From assembly GCF_900091555.1 (NCBI RefSeq), contig NZ_FMCX01000001.1:1426001-1490000 (forward strand): a stretch of DNA of 64,000 nucleotides, in the 5' to 3' direction. The notes beneath the pieces are model-generated. The model saw only the letters and a list, made by a program, of their open reading frames with translations. It was not told the origin of the DNA and did no database searches. The DNA comes from Micromonospora mirobrigensis (GTDB lineage: Bacteria > Actinomycetota > Actinomycetes > Mycobacteriales > Micromonosporaceae). Each line of letters starts with the position of its first letter. The stretch's first letter is position 1. Shown here in pieces: positions 32,182 through 40,707 of the stretch. The position numbers were made by a program, and so were the translations under genes.

Positions 32182-35067
32182 ATGACGTCCGAGGGCTCGC
32201 ACCGCCCCGGCCAGGAGCCGGACGAGGTGTCGCCGGGCGCCGGCGGACCGGCGCCGTACGGCGACCGCACCCCGCAGCAGAACAGCCCCTACGGCGCCCC
32301 CGACCTCGGTTGGGCGCCTCCGCCACCGGCCAACCGGCCGCAGTCGCCGGCCCCGGCCTGGGCGCCACAGAACGACCAGCCGGCCACCGCCGCCTGGGGA
32401 GCCCCGCCGGCCGTCCAGCCGGGCGAGGCGGCCGCGGCCCCGGGCACCTGGGGGCCCGCCGCCGGCACCTCCCAGGCCGAGTGGGCCAGCCAGCAGGAGC
32501 AGTCCGGAGCCTGGGGGGCCGCCGCCCAGCAGGCCCCGGAGCAGGACGAGCAGCCGGCCTGGGGTCAGCAGGCCCCGCAGGCCGCACCGGGCTGGCCGCA
32601 GCCCGCCGCCCGCGGCGCGGCGCAGGTCCCGCAGCCCGCCGCGCCCGCGCCCGGCGGCTGGCCGGCGGCGGACGAGGCCCCGCAGTCGGGCGGCTGGAAC
32701 GGCGCCCCGGACAACCCCGCCACCTCCGGCGGCTGGCCGGCCGACGCCCGTCAGGACGACGCCCCCCGACCCGGCTGGAACGACGGCCAGGACGATCCGG
32801 CTCGCTCCGGCGGCTGGAACGCGGGCGGACAGCAGGACGACCCGGCCCGGTCGGGCGGCTGGCGCGCTAACGCCGCGCCGCAGGACGACCAGCCGGCCTG
32901 GGCCCAGCAGGCCGCGCAGGCGGCACCGGCGTGGCCGCAGGCCCAGCCGGCCGCCCGCGGCGCCGCCCAGGTGCCGCAGCCGGCCGCTCCGGCCCAGGAC
33001 GCCCGCCCCGGACAGGACGATCCCGCGCGTTCCGGCGGCTGGCAGCAGGAACCCGGCCCTCAGGCCGACCCCGCCACCTCCGGCGGCTGGAACGCGCCGC
33101 AGGACGACCCGGCGCGCTCCGGCGGCTGGAACCGGTCCACCGAGGACGACCCGGCCCGCTCGGGCGGCTGGAACGGGTCCGCTCAGGACGAGGCCGCCCG
33201 TGGCGGTGGCTGGAACGGTTCCGCTCAGGACGAAGCCGTCCGTGGCGGCAGCTGGAACGACTCCACCCAGGACGATCCGGCCCGCTCCGGCGGCTGGGAC
33301 GGGTCCGCTCAGGACGATCCGGCCCGCTCCGGCGGCTGGAACGCTGGCGCCGGGCAGCCGGCCGTCGGTCGCGGCAGCGCCTCGGTGCCGCAGCAGCAGA
33401 ACGGCGAGCGGCCGGAGCAGGACTGGCCGGCACAGGACGAGCCGGCCTCCGGCGGCGGGTGGGCGGCGTCCGCCGCCGTGCCGCAGCAGGGTGACCGGGG
33501 CGACAACGCCCACTGGCCGCGAACCGAGCCGACCTCGGCGCCACCGGCGCGGGCCACCGCGACGGTCACCGGCGACGAGGGGCCGCCGCCCTGGACCGGG
33601 CCGGCCACCGAGAACGCCGGGCAGTGGGGGGCCGAGCGCTCCACGCGTCAGGACTCCCCGGAGACGGCGCCCTGGTCCCCCGGCGACGGGTGGAACCGCC
33701 AGGAGGCCGAGCCGGCCGCCGACAACGGCTGGGAGTCGCACCGCGCCGAGGAGCCGCCCGCGTACCAGCCCGGCCCCGCGCCGGGCATCTCCCCGGCCAA
33801 CGCCGTACCGCTGCCCCCGCAGGAGCAGCGGGTGCCCGGGGCGAGCCTCGCCGCCGCGCCGCCCGCCGACTACCCGGTGCCGGCGCAGTACAGCCCGTTC
33901 GAGCAGCCCGGCCGGGACGACGCCGGCCGTGGCTACCCGACCGAGCAGGGCGGGGACGCCTGGGGTGGCGCCGACGCCGCGCGGGACGAGCCGCAGTCGC
34001 CGGCCGGCCCGCCGGTGCCGGGACCGCGTACCTCGCCGGAGTCCGGCCGGGCCTCGGTGCCGGGCGCGGACGCCAACGCGGGCATCGCCTCCGCCAGCGC
34101 CTCGGTGCCGATGGCCAGCCGGGTCACGCCCCCGACCGACCAGCCGCTGCACCCCGGCGGCAACCAGCCCCCGCAGCCCCGGGTGTACGGCCGGCCGGCC
34201 CGCCCGGAGCCGGAGCAGGACGAGTCGGAGCAGGACGAGTCGGGCCACGAGCAGGGCCAGCAGCAGCACTTCGACGACCAGGACCGGCCCCCGGCGACCC
34301 GCGCCTACGCGGCCGCCGTCCCGGTCCCGTCCGGCCCGCCCGCCCCGCCGGCCTTCCCGACCGGCATGCCGAACTTCGCCGACCCGGCCGGCAACAACCG
34401 GCCGATGAACGGCACCCGCCCGCACGCCACCGACGAGCACCCCGGCGACCCGTACGGAGCCGGCCGGCCCCTGGACGGCACCCAGCCGTACGGGCAGCCG
34501 GCGGTGGGCGAGCAGCACCAGGGCGGCTTCCCGCCGGCCTTCCCCGGCGGCCAGCAGAACGCCTTCCCGGGCGGTCAGCAGGGCGGCTTCCCCGGTGGGC
34601 CGCAGGGCGGCTTCCCGGGCGGCCAGCAGGACGGTTTCCCCGGCGGGCCGCAGGACGGGCCGTCGTGGGGCGGTCCGCCGGAGCCCGAGCAGGGCCGGTT
34701 CGACTCGTTCAAGCCGGAGGCCGAGCCGAAGGCGGAGCAGCCGGTGCCGAAGGTGCGCAACGGGCGGGTGCTGGCCGTCGTGCTGCTCGTCGCGGTGCTG
34801 ATCCTGGCCATCCCGCTCGGTCTGCTGGCCCTGCTGGGCAAGATCGGTGGCGAGGACGAGTCGGCGCCGAAGTTCAACCCGGCGGTCGGCTCCTGCGTCA
34901 AGCGGTCGGGTACGACGGCGGCCACCGCGACCTGCGGCGAGCCGGGCTCGTTCACCGTGGTCTCCAAGGTCGACGACAAGAAGCCCTGCGCCGACCCGGG
35001 CCAGCCGCACGTGGTGCTGCCGGACGGCACCACCAAGCTCTGCCTGAAGCCGGCACCCACGAAGTAG
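32182..35067 (+). CDS. Large low-complexity membrane protein with SGGW repeats and an LppU-like C-terminus
   Basis: A 961-residue protein. The ATG follows GGAGGAGG. Residues 1-860 are Pro/Gln/Trp/Asp/Gly rich and predicted disordered. Ten exact SGGW motifs plus GGGW/GGSW variants lie between residues about 168 and 425, mostly in the unit QDDPARSGGWN. A second repeat field of FPGGQQ/FPGGPQ occurs near 790-826. One membrane helix (about 864-887, VLAVVLLVAVLILAIPLGLL) precedes a short exported domain with three or four cysteines (VGSCVKRSG, ATCGEPGSF, KPCADPGQP, KLCLKP), as in LppU/SCO3897-type proteins. The disordered part is therefore probably cytosolic. A multivalent scaffold or condensate role is inference. 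Confidence 0.8.
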   Translation: MTSEGSHRPGQEPDEVSPGAGGPAPYGDRTPQQNSPYGAPDLGWAPPPPANRPQSPAPAWAPQNDQPATAAWGAPPAVQPGEAAAAPGTWGPAAGTSQAEWASQQEQSGAWGAAAQQAPEQDEQPAWGQQAPQAAPGWPQPAARGAAQVPQPAAPAPGGWPAADEAPQSGGWNGAPDNPATSGGWPADARQDDAPRPGWNDGQDDPARSGGWNAGGQQDDPARSGGWRANAAPQDDQPAWAQQAAQAAPAWPQAQPAARGAAQVPQPAAPAQDARPGQDDPARSGGWQQEPGPQADPATSGGWNAPQDDPARSGGWNRSTEDDPARSGGWNGSAQDEAARGGGWNGSAQDEAVRGGSWNDSTQDDPARSGGWDGSAQDDPARSGGWNAGAGQPAVGRGSASVPQQQNGERPEQDWPAQDEPASGGGWAASAAVPQQGDRGDNAHWPRTEPTSAPPARATATVTGDEGPPPWTGPATENAGQWGAERSTRQDSPETAPWSPGDGWNRQEAEPAADNGWESHRAEEPPAYQPGPAPGISPANAVPLPPQEQRVPGASLAAAPPADYPVPAQYSPFEQPGRDDAGRGYPTEQGGDAWGGADAARDEPQSPAGPPVPGPRTSPESGRASVPGADANAGIASASASVPMASRVTPPTDQPLHPGGNQPPQPRVYGRPARPEPEQDESEQDESGHEQGQQQHFDDQDRPPATRAYAAAVPVPSGPPAPPAFPTGMPNFADPAGNNRPMNGTRPHATDEHPGDPYGAGRPLDGTQPYGQPAVGEQHQGGFPPAFPGGQQNAFPGGQQGGFPGGPQGGFPGGQQDGFPGGPQDGPSWGGPPEPEQGRFDSFKPEAEPKAEQPVPKVRNGRVLAVVLLVAVLILAIPLGLLALLGKIGGEDESAPKFNPAVGSCVKRSGTTAATATCGEPGSFTVVSKVDDKKPCADPGQPHVVLPDGTTKLCLKPAPTK
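32680..33470 (+). repeat. Imperfect tandem repeat coding for DDPARSGGW units
   Basis: Thirteen or so degenerate units of 39-66 bases around the core GACGAYCCGGCNCGCTCCGG-CGGCTGG. Exact codon-level identity is often kept (for example the units near 32803, 33112, 33150, 33283 and 33319), pointing to expansion by slippage or unequal crossover within the large repeat protein gene. Confidence 0.75.
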
Positions 35068-35075
35068 GCGTACCC

Positions 35076-35114
35076 GACGGCGGGGCCACGGAGATCATCC
35101 GGGGCCCCGCCGTC
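35076..35114. terminator. Terminator after the repeat protein gene
   Basis: 12-bp stem GACGGCGGGGCC / GGCCCCGCCGTC with a 15-base loop, starting nine bases after the stop. Confidence 0.7.
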
Positions 35115-35187
35115 GCACGTACGGGTGTGATCGAGGCCGCGGCGGGGGTGGGCCGAAGGGGCGCGCCGCGTCCGGCAGACTGGGCCC

Positions 35188-37020
35188 ATGAGCGCACGAG
35201 TACGGGCCCCCGAGCTGCGCGGTCGGGGCTGGCTGAACACCGGCGGCCGGGAGCTGAAGCTGGCCGACCTGCGAGGTCGCATCGTCCTGCTGGACTTCTG
35301 GACGTTCTGCTGCATCAACTGCCTGCACGTGCTCGACGAGCTGCGCCCGCTCGAGGAGAAGTACGGCGACGTGCTGGTCGTGATCGGCGTGCACTCGCCG
35401 AAGTTCGAGCACGAGAAGGACCCGGACGCGCTGGCCGCGGCGGTGGAGCGCTACGGCGTGCACCACCCGGTCCTCGACGACCCCGAGCTGGACATGTGGC
35501 AGCAGTACGCGGCGAAGGCCTGGCCGACCCTGTCGGTGGTCGACCCGGAGGGCTACGTGGTCGCCACGATGGCCGGCGAGGGGCACGCCGAGGGGCTGGC
35601 CCGGCTGGTCGACGAGCTGATCGCCACCCACGAGGCGAAGGGCACGCTGCACCGCGGCGACGGCCCGTACGTCCCGCCGGCGGAGCCGGAGACGGCGCTG
35701 CGCTTCCCCGGCAAGGCCGTGGTGCTCGACGGCGGCAACCTGCTGGTCTCCGACTCGGCCCGGCACTCCCTGGTCGAGCTGGCCCCCGACGGCGAGCAGC
35801 CGGTGCGCCGGATCGGCACCGGCGCCCGGGGCAGCGCCGACGGCCCGGCCGAGGCGGCCACCTTCTCCGAGCCGCAGGGGCTGTGCCTGCTGCCCGCGCA
35901 CGTCGCCGAGGTGGCCGGGTACGACCTGGTCGTCGCGGACACCGTCAACCACCTGCTGCGCGGGGTGAAGCTGGCCACCGGCGAGGTGGTCACGATCGCC
36001 GGCACCGGGCGGCAGTGGCGCTCGACGGTCGACGACCACGCGCACGACGCGCTCTCCGTGGACCTCTCCTCCCCGTGGGACCTGGCCTGGTACGACGAGA
36101 AGGTCGTCATCGCGATGGCCGGCATCCACCAACTCTGGTGGTTCGACCCGATCCGGCGTACGGCCGGCATGTACGCCGGGACGACGGTGGAGGCGCTGCG
36201 GGACGGCGCGCTGCCGGACGTGTGGATGGCCCAGCCGTCCGGCCTGTCGGTCTCCGCCGACGGCGCCCGGCTCTGGATCGCCGACAGCGAGACCAGCTCC
36301 GTCCGGTACGTGGAGAACGGGGTGATGTACACCGCCGTCGGGCAGGGCCTCTTCGACTTCGGCCACGTGGACGGTCCGGCGGACCGGGCGCTGCTCCAGC
36401 ACCCGCTGGGGGTGCTGGCGCTGCCGGACGGCTCGGTGCTGGTCGCCGACACGTACAACGGCGCGGTGCGCCGGTTCGACCCGGAGACCGACCAGGTCGG
36501 CACGGTGGCCGACGGGCTGGCCGAGCCGAGCGACCTGGTGCTCACCGCCGACGGCGGGGTGCTGGTGGTCGAGTCGGCGGCGCACCGGCTGACCCGGCTG
36601 GCCCCGGGGGCCCTCACCGCCGCCGGGGCGAGCACGGTGGACGGGCCCCGGCACAAGCTGGAGCGCCGGCCCACGGACGTGGCGGCCGGTGAGCTGACCC
36701 TGGACGTCATCTTCACCCCGGCTCCGGGGCAGAAGCTGGACGACACGTACGGCCCGTCCACCCGGCTGGTGGTCTCGGCGTCCCCGCCGGAGCTGCTGTT
36801 GGAGGGGGCCGGCACCACCACGGACCTGTCCCGCCGGCTGGTGATCGACGCCGCGGTGCCCGCCGGGGTGCTCCAGGTGACCGCGCAGGCGGCGACCTGC
36901 GACGCGGACGTCGAACACGCCGCCTGCCACCTGACCCGGCAGGACTGGGGTGTCCCGGTGCGGGTGGTCGACGGCGGCGCGACCCGGTTGCCGCTGGTGC
37001 TGCGCGGCATGGACGCCTGA
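35188..37020 (+). CDS. NHLRC2-like protein: thioredoxin domain plus NHL beta-propeller
   Basis: A 610-residue protein. A thioredoxin-fold domain (residues about 15-165) has the motif DFWTFCCINCLH. The redox pair sits in CINC, as in NHLRC2, rather than a standard CGPC. An NHL-repeat propeller follows (about 180-500; repeated L-x-LPDG-x-VLVADTYN-type blades, e.g. ALPDGSVLVADTYNGAVRRF), then a beta-rich C-terminal domain with a CDADVEHAACHL Cys pair. There is no signal peptide, so it is cytosolic. Its TSS may be right at the ATG (CAGACT seven bases upstream), suggesting a leaderless mRNA. The activity is probably thiol-disulfide related; the substrate is unknown. Confidence 0.88.
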   Translation: MSARVRAPELRGRGWLNTGGRELKLADLRGRIVLLDFWTFCCINCLHVLDELRPLEEKYGDVLVVIGVHSPKFEHEKDPDALAAAVERYGVHHPVLDDPELDMWQQYAAKAWPTLSVVDPEGYVVATMAGEGHAEGLARLVDELIATHEAKGTLHRGDGPYVPPAEPETALRFPGKAVVLDGGNLLVSDSARHSLVELAPDGEQPVRRIGTGARGSADGPAEAATFSEPQGLCLLPAHVAEVAGYDLVVADTVNHLLRGVKLATGEVVTIAGTGRQWRSTVDDHAHDALSVDLSSPWDLAWYDEKVVIAMAGIHQLWWFDPIRRTAGMYAGTTVEALRDGALPDVWMAQPSGLSVSADGARLWIADSETSSVRYVENGVMYTAVGQGLFDFGHVDGPADRALLQHPLGVLALPDGSVLVADTYNGAVRRFDPETDQVGTVADGLAEPSDLVLTADGGVLVVESAAHRLTRLAPGALTAAGASTVDGPRHKLERRPTDVAAGELTLDVIFTPAPGQKLDDTYGPSTRLVVSASPPELLLEGAGTTTDLSRRLVIDAAVPAGVLQVTAQAATCDADVEHAACHLTRQDWGVPVRVVDGGATRLPLVLRGMDA

Positions 37021-37046
37021 CGGCCCGGCGGGCGGGGCCCCCGCGC

Positions 37047-37796
37047 TCAGGCGAACGGCTTCGGGGTGACGCCGGCGTCGATCAGCGCGGCGCGCACCAT
37101 CTCCGCCGAGGCCACCGCGCCCGGACTGTCGCCGTGCAGGCAGATCGAGTCGACCGCACAGGGGATGACGGTCCCGTCCACGGCCACCACGGTCCGCTCG
37201 GTGGCCATCCGGACGGCCCGGTCGGCCACCTCGTCGGGGTCGGTGACCAGCGCGCCGAGCGCCGTCCGGGGCACCAGCGAGCCGTTGGGCAGGTAGCCCC
37301 GGTCGGCGAAGCCCTCGGCGACCACCCGTAGGCCGACGCCCACGGCGAGCTGGGCGAGGGTGGAGCCGGGCGCGCAGAGGACCGGCAGCTCGTGGTCGTA
37401 CCCGCTGACGGCGGCGACCAGCGCGGCGGCCTGCGACTCGTCGACCGCCGCGGCGTGGTAGAGCGCGCCGTGCGGCTTGAGGTAGCGGACCCGGGTGCGG
37501 AACAGCCGGCAGAATGCGTCGAGGGCGCCGAGCTGGTAGGTGACCTCGTCGCGCAGCTCGGTGAAGGCGTACGCGATGTGCCGCCGGCCGAAGCCGGCCA
37601 GGTCCCGGTAGCCGACCTGGGCGCCGACGGCGACGCCGCGCTCGGCCGCGGCGGCGCAGACCCGGCGCATGGTGGACGGGTCGCCGCCGTGGAAGCCGCA
37701 GGCGACGTTGGCGGAGGTGACCAGGTCGAGCAGCGCCTCGTCGTCGCCGAGGCGCCAGATGCCGAATCCCTCACCGAGGTCAGCGTTGAGGTCCAT
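37047..37796 (-). CDS. pxpA: 5-oxoprolinase subunit PxpA (LamB/YcsF family)
   Basis: A 249-residue subunit of the ATP-dependent 5-oxoprolinase PxpABC that opens pyroglutamate to glutamate. It starts with the family signature MDLNADLGEGFG and holds TSANVACGFHGGDP, GAQVGYRDLAGFGRR, LKPHGALYH and the C-terminal DSICLHGDSPGAV motif. It is the last gene of the minus-strand operon pxpB-pxpC-pxpA, and its start lies inside pxpC with a 17-base overlap, so translation is coupled. Full length. Confidence 0.95.
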   Translation of the reverse strand: MDLNADLGEGFGIWRLGDDEALLDLVTSANVACGFHGGDPSTMRRVCAAAAERGVAVGAQVGYRDLAGFGRRHIAYAFTELRDEVTYQLGALDAFCRLFRTRVRYLKPHGALYHAAAVDESQAAALVAAVSGYDHELPVLCAPGSTLAQLAVGVGLRVVAEGFADRGYLPNGSLVPRTALGALVTDPDEVADRAVRMATERTVVAVDGTVIPCAVDSICLHGDSPGAVASAEMVRAALIDAGVTPKPFA

Positions 37797-38646
37797 GGAA
37801 CCTCACCGTAGTCCCTGGTCGGGCCTGTGCGAGCGGGGTCACGTCGGCGACCACCCCGACGACCGGGTAACCGCCGGTGGTGGGGTGGTCGGCGAGGAAC
37901 ACCAGCGGCTGGCCGTCCGCCGGGACCTGCACCGCGCCGAGCACCACGCCCTCGCTGGGCAGTTCGCCGGCGACCGCGCGGGGCAGGGCCGCGCCGGCCA
38001 GCCGCGCGCCGACCCGGTTGCCGACCGGACCCACCGTGTACGGGGTGTGCAGCAGCCGGTGCAGCGCCTCGGCGGTGAACCAGTCGTCCCGGGGGCCGAG
38101 GGTGAGCCGCAGGCGCAGCTCCGCCGGAGGTGCTGGGCCAGGGGTGACGTCCACCGGCGCCGGGTGGCCGGTGGGGGCGCCGAGCGGGAGCAGGTCCCCG
38201 TCGCGCAGCGGGGCCGGTCCGAGGCCGGAGAGGGTGTCGGTGGAGCGGCTGCCGAGCACCGGCGGGACGTCGAACCCACCGGCGACGGCGAGCCAGTTGC
38301 GCAGCCCGGCGCGGGGTGGGGCGATCCGCAGCAGCGCGCCCGCGGGCAGCGACAACGGCCGGCCCAGGTCGGCGGGACGTGCACCGGCCCGCAGGTCGGT
38401 GTCGGCGCCCGTGACGGCGACCGTGGTGGCGGTGGTGAACCGCAGCAGGCAGCCGCCGAGGGTGATCTCCAGGCCGGCAGCGGCCTCCGGGTTGCCGACC
38501 AGCCGGTTCGCCAGCCGCAGGGCGGCCGGGTCGAGCGCGCCGGAGCGGGGTACGCCCAGGTGCGCCCAGCCGGGCCGGCCGAGGTCCTGCACGGTGGTGA
38601 GCGCGCCGGCCCGGAGCACCTCGACGGCGGCGGCCGGGCGGATCAC
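37780..38646 (-). CDS. pxpC: 5-oxoprolinase subunit PxpC (biotin-dependent carboxyltransferase-like)
   Basis: A 288-residue subunit with the motifs LTTVQDLGRPGWAHLGVPRSGALDP, RLANRLVGNPEAAAGLEITLGG, LAVAGGFDVPPVLGSRSTD, NRVGARLAG and LPSEGVVLGAVQVPADGQPLVF. This is the allophanate-hydrolase-subunit-2-like fold. The GTG start overlaps the pxpB stop as GTGA. With PxpB it forms the kinase/carboxyltransferase-like half of the enzyme. No biotin or urea genes are nearby, which supports 5-oxoproline rather than allophanate as substrate. Confidence 0.93.
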   Translation of the reverse strand: MIRPAAAVEVLRAGALTTVQDLGRPGWAHLGVPRSGALDPAALRLANRLVGNPEAAAGLEITLGGCLLRFTTATTVAVTGADTDLRAGARPADLGRPLSLPAGALLRIAPPRAGLRNWLAVAGGFDVPPVLGSRSTDTLSGLGPAPLRDGDLLPLGAPTGHPAPVDVTPGPAPPAELRLRLTLGPRDDWFTAEALHRLLHTPYTVGPVGNRVGARLAGAALPRAVAGELPSEGVVLGAVQVPADGQPLVFLADHPTTGGYPVVGVVADVTPLAQARPGTTVRFHGPQR

Positions 38647-39254
38647 GCGTCCACCAGCCGGACCCGGGTGCCGGGGGTGAGCCGGGCGGGCGGGTCGGCG
38701 TGCACGTCGAAGAGGGTCAGCGCGGTCCGGCCGACCAGCAGCCAGCCGCCGGGCGAGGCGCCCGGGTAGATGCCGGCGTACGGGCCGGCGAGCGCCACCG
38801 ACCCGGCCGGCACCCGGGAGCGCGGGGTGGCCAGCCGGGGCACGGCGAGTCCTTCGGGCAGCCCGGTGAGGTACGCGAACCCGGGGGCGAAGCCGCAGAA
38901 CGCCACCCGGAACTCGGTGTCCCGCAGCCGCTGGACGACCTCGGGCACGTCCACCCCCCAGTGGCCGGCGACGACGGGCAGGTCCTCCCCGTCGTACACG
39001 ATGGGGACGTCGACCCGATCGGCGGCGGCCGTGGTGGTGACCGGCTCGGGCGTCCAACCGGCGATCCGGGCGGCGGCCCGCCCGGGGTCGGGAACGCCGT
39101 CGAGCAGGACGGTACGCGCGGCCGGGACGATCTCGACGGCGCTCAGCTCCCCGGCGTCGCGGCGGCGGCACAGCTCCGCCCGCCACGCCTCCACGTGGTC
39201 CGGGTCGTCGCAGTCGAGGAGCAGCGCGTACGCGCCGACGGGGCGGATCCGCAT
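38643..39254 (-). CDS. pxpB: 5-oxoprolinase subunit PxpB
   Basis: A 203-residue subunit (allophanate hydrolase subunit 1-like, KipI family). Motifs: VGAYALLLDCDD, VDVPIVYDGEDLPVVAGHWG, FCGFAPGFAYLTGLPEGLAVPRL, TPRSRVPAGSVALAGPYAGIYP and PGGWLLVGRT. It is the first gene of the pxpBCA operon. The start is an ATG giving MRIRPVGAYALLL; no strong ribosome site is visible. Confidence 0.93.
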   Translation of the reverse strand: MRIRPVGAYALLLDCDDPDHVEAWRAELCRRRDAGELSAVEIVPAARTVLLDGVPDPGRAAARIAGWTPEPVTTTAAADRVDVPIVYDGEDLPVVAGHWGVDVPEVVQRLRDTEFRVAFCGFAPGFAYLTGLPEGLAVPRLATPRSRVPAGSVALAGPYAGIYPGASPGGWLLVGRTALTLFDVHADPPARLTPGTRVRLVDA

Positions 39255-39281
39255 CCCGACATCCTCGCCGCCGAGCCCGGC

Positions 39282-39488
39282 TCAGTCGACCAGGCTCCGG
39301 CACGCGAACGAGAGCTTGTACGCCGCCGTCATGATTGACACTCCGTGCACGGTGCCGTCCGCGCTGGGCGATGCCTCCGCCTCTGCCTCCGCCTCACTGA
39401 TCCGCCGCCGGATCACCTCGCCCGGCTGGATCAGCAGGGGCACCTCGGATGATCGGTAAGCGCGGCGGCCGGTGGAATCGAACACCAT
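39282..39488 (-). CDS. Small hypothetical protein divergent from the hemolysin III-like gene
   Basis: A possible 68-residue product (MVFDSTGRRAYRSSEVPLL...) with an Ala/Glu-rich run (ISEAEAEAEASPS) and a C-terminal AAYKLSFACRSLVD. Codon bias is consistent with coding. The N-terminal PLLIQPGEVIRRRI weakly recalls the start of GntR winged helices but is too short for one. It lacks a clear ribosome site. A -10-like TAGGTT lies 11 bases before the ATG. It may be a degenerate remnant. Confidence 0.45.
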   Translation of the reverse strand: MVFDSTGRRAYRSSEVPLLIQPGEVIRRRISEAEAEAEASPSADGTVHGVSIMTAAYKLSFACRSLVD

Positions 39489-39491
39489 TAC

Positions 39492-39519
39492 TTGCAGGTA
39501 ACCTACGGTGTCGTAACCT
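39492..39519 (+). promoter_or_regulatory. Promoter (TTGCAG-N16-TAACCT) of the hemolysin III-like gene
   Basis: -35 TTGCAG at 39492-39497 and -10 TAACCT at 39514-39519, then six bases to the GTG at 39526: a leaderless arrangement. The octamer GTAACCTA occurs twice (39498-39505 and 39513-39520), 15 bases apart, and may be a regulator's direct repeat. Confidence 0.65.
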
Positions 39520-39525
39520 AACGGG

Positions 39526-40203
39526 GTGACCACCTCGTCGCCGCTCCGGCTGAAGCCGGTCGACCTCGGCAAGCCTCGGATGCGGGGCTGGCTGCACACC
39601 TACGCGTTCTTCGTCGCGCTCGTCTGCGGCATCGTGCTCTGCTGGGTCGCGGCCGCCCGGCCCGGCTGGGCACCCCTGGTCAGCTGCCTGATCTACAGCA
39701 TCACCGTGTGCGGGCTCTTCGGCACCAGCGCGCTCTACCACCGCCGGGTCTGGTCCGAGCGCGGCTACCAGATCATGCGCCGGATGGACCACTCGATGAT
39801 CTTCGTGTTCATCGCGGGCACGTACACGCCGTTCTGCGTGCTGCTGCTGCACCAGCGGATGGCCACGATCATGCTCGCCCTGGTCTGGGGCGGCGCGCTG
39901 GCCGGCGTCGCGGTGAAGCTGATCTGGCCGCACGCGCCGCGCTGGGTCTCCGCGCCGATGTACCTCGCGCTCGGCTGGGTCGCGGTGGTGATGCTGCCGC
40001 AGATCCTGCACTCCGGTGGGGTCACCGCCCTGGTGCTGCTCGCCGTCGGCGGCGCGATCTACAGCGTCGGCGCGATCTTCTACGCGCTGCGCCGGCCCAA
40101 CCCGTGGCCCACCGTCTTCGGCCACCACGAGTTCTTCCACGCCTGCACGCTGCTGGCCGCGATCTGCCACCACATCGCGATCTACTTCGCGCTCTTCGCC
40201 TGA
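39526..40203 (+). CDS. Hemolysin III/PAQR-family membrane protein (TrhA-like)
   Basis: A 225-residue seven-helix membrane protein. Family residues are visible: SALYHRR (Ser-x3-His), the central MDHSMIFVFIAGTYTPF, and the C-terminal HHEFFHACTLLAAICHHIAI. These contribute the three-histidine/Asp metal site of PAQR-type hydrolases. Bacterial members are linked to membrane-fluidity control (TrhA) rather than true haemolysis. Single gene, leaderless GTG start with a good promoter. Confidence 0.92.
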   Translation: MTTSSPLRLKPVDLGKPRMRGWLHTYAFFVALVCGIVLCWVAAARPGWAPLVSCLIYSITVCGLFGTSALYHRRVWSERGYQIMRRMDHSMIFVFIAGTYTPFCVLLLHQRMATIMLALVWGGALAGVAVKLIWPHAPRWVSAPMYLALGWVAVVMLPQILHSGGVTALVLLAVGGAIYSVGAIFYALRRPNPWPTVFGHHEFFHACTLLAAICHHIAIYFALFA

Positions 40204-40211
40204 ACCCGGCG

Positions 40212-40231
40212 GCCCGCCCTGCCGGGCGGGC
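40212..40231. terminator. Short GC hairpin after the hemolysin III-like gene
   Basis: Eight-bp stem GCCCGCCC / GGGCGGGC with a four-base loop, nine bases after the stop, in the gap between convergent genes. Confidence 0.5.
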
Positions 40232-40300
40232 GAGCCCGGACACGGGCAGGGGGCCCCGCGCCGTTGCGGAGCCCCCCACATCCGTGGGCGAGAGTGCGAC

Positions 40301-40591
40301 TCAGACCGTACGGCCCGGGCGACGCACCTCGCGGTACTCCTCGCGCACCACCGCGCCATCCTGCTGCACCGGCACGACCGGCTCGGCGACGACCCGCTGC
40401 CGCACCGGGGCGGCGACCACCGTACGACGGCGGGTGTTCCAGAAGTAGAGGGTGGTGAGCAGCCCGGCCAGGCCGGCGAGCATCAGCACCCAGCCGACCA
40501 CGTTCAGGTCGAGCCACCCCAGGTTGGCGTCCACGGCGAACGCGAGGATCGCGCCCAGCGCGATCAGGAAGATGCTGGCACCGATGCCCAT
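40301..40591 (-). CDS. DUF6458 small membrane protein (paralogue A)
   Basis: A 96-residue protein with two membrane helices: MGIGASIFLIALGAILAFAV at the start, then VVGWVLMLAGLAGLLTTLYFW. An Arg/Val-rich cytosolic tail follows (RRRTVVAAPVRQRVV). The MGIG-x-SIFLIALGAI opening and LDLNVVGW are typical of DUF6458. The start is set by a perfect AAGGAGG. A paralogue lies 750 bases away (41344-41613). Function unknown. Confidence 0.88.
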   Translation of the reverse strand: MGIGASIFLIALGAILAFAVDANLGWLDLNVVGWVLMLAGLAGLLTTLYFWNTRRRTVVAAPVRQRVVAEPVVPVQQDGAVVREEYREVRRPGRTV

Positions 40592-40707
40592 GACGTCGCC
40601 TCCTTGGCGGTTGCGCTGGCGTACTGTCCCGCCGCGGCCATCGATGAGGTAGCGGCACGCATCGACATACCCAGGCGTTCGGACCGCCAATCAGGCAAGC
40701 TGTGCGC

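Noticed and set aside
32680..33470. Possible CRISPR-like array
   Set aside because: Repeat units are protein-coding (DDPARSGGW), vary in length and have no unique spacers or cas genes.
31840..35010. A 1056-codon minus-strand frame opposite the SGGW-repeat protein
   Set aside because: Arg/Gly/Val-rich noise from the complement of repeat codons; the plus-strand gene has a ribosome site, membrane helix and Cys domain.
33624..36692. A 1022-codon plus-strand frame spanning two real genes
   Set aside because: It shifts frame relative to the repeat protein and crosses the terminator and the NHLRC2-like gene; composition is Arg/Gly/Ala/Pro noise.
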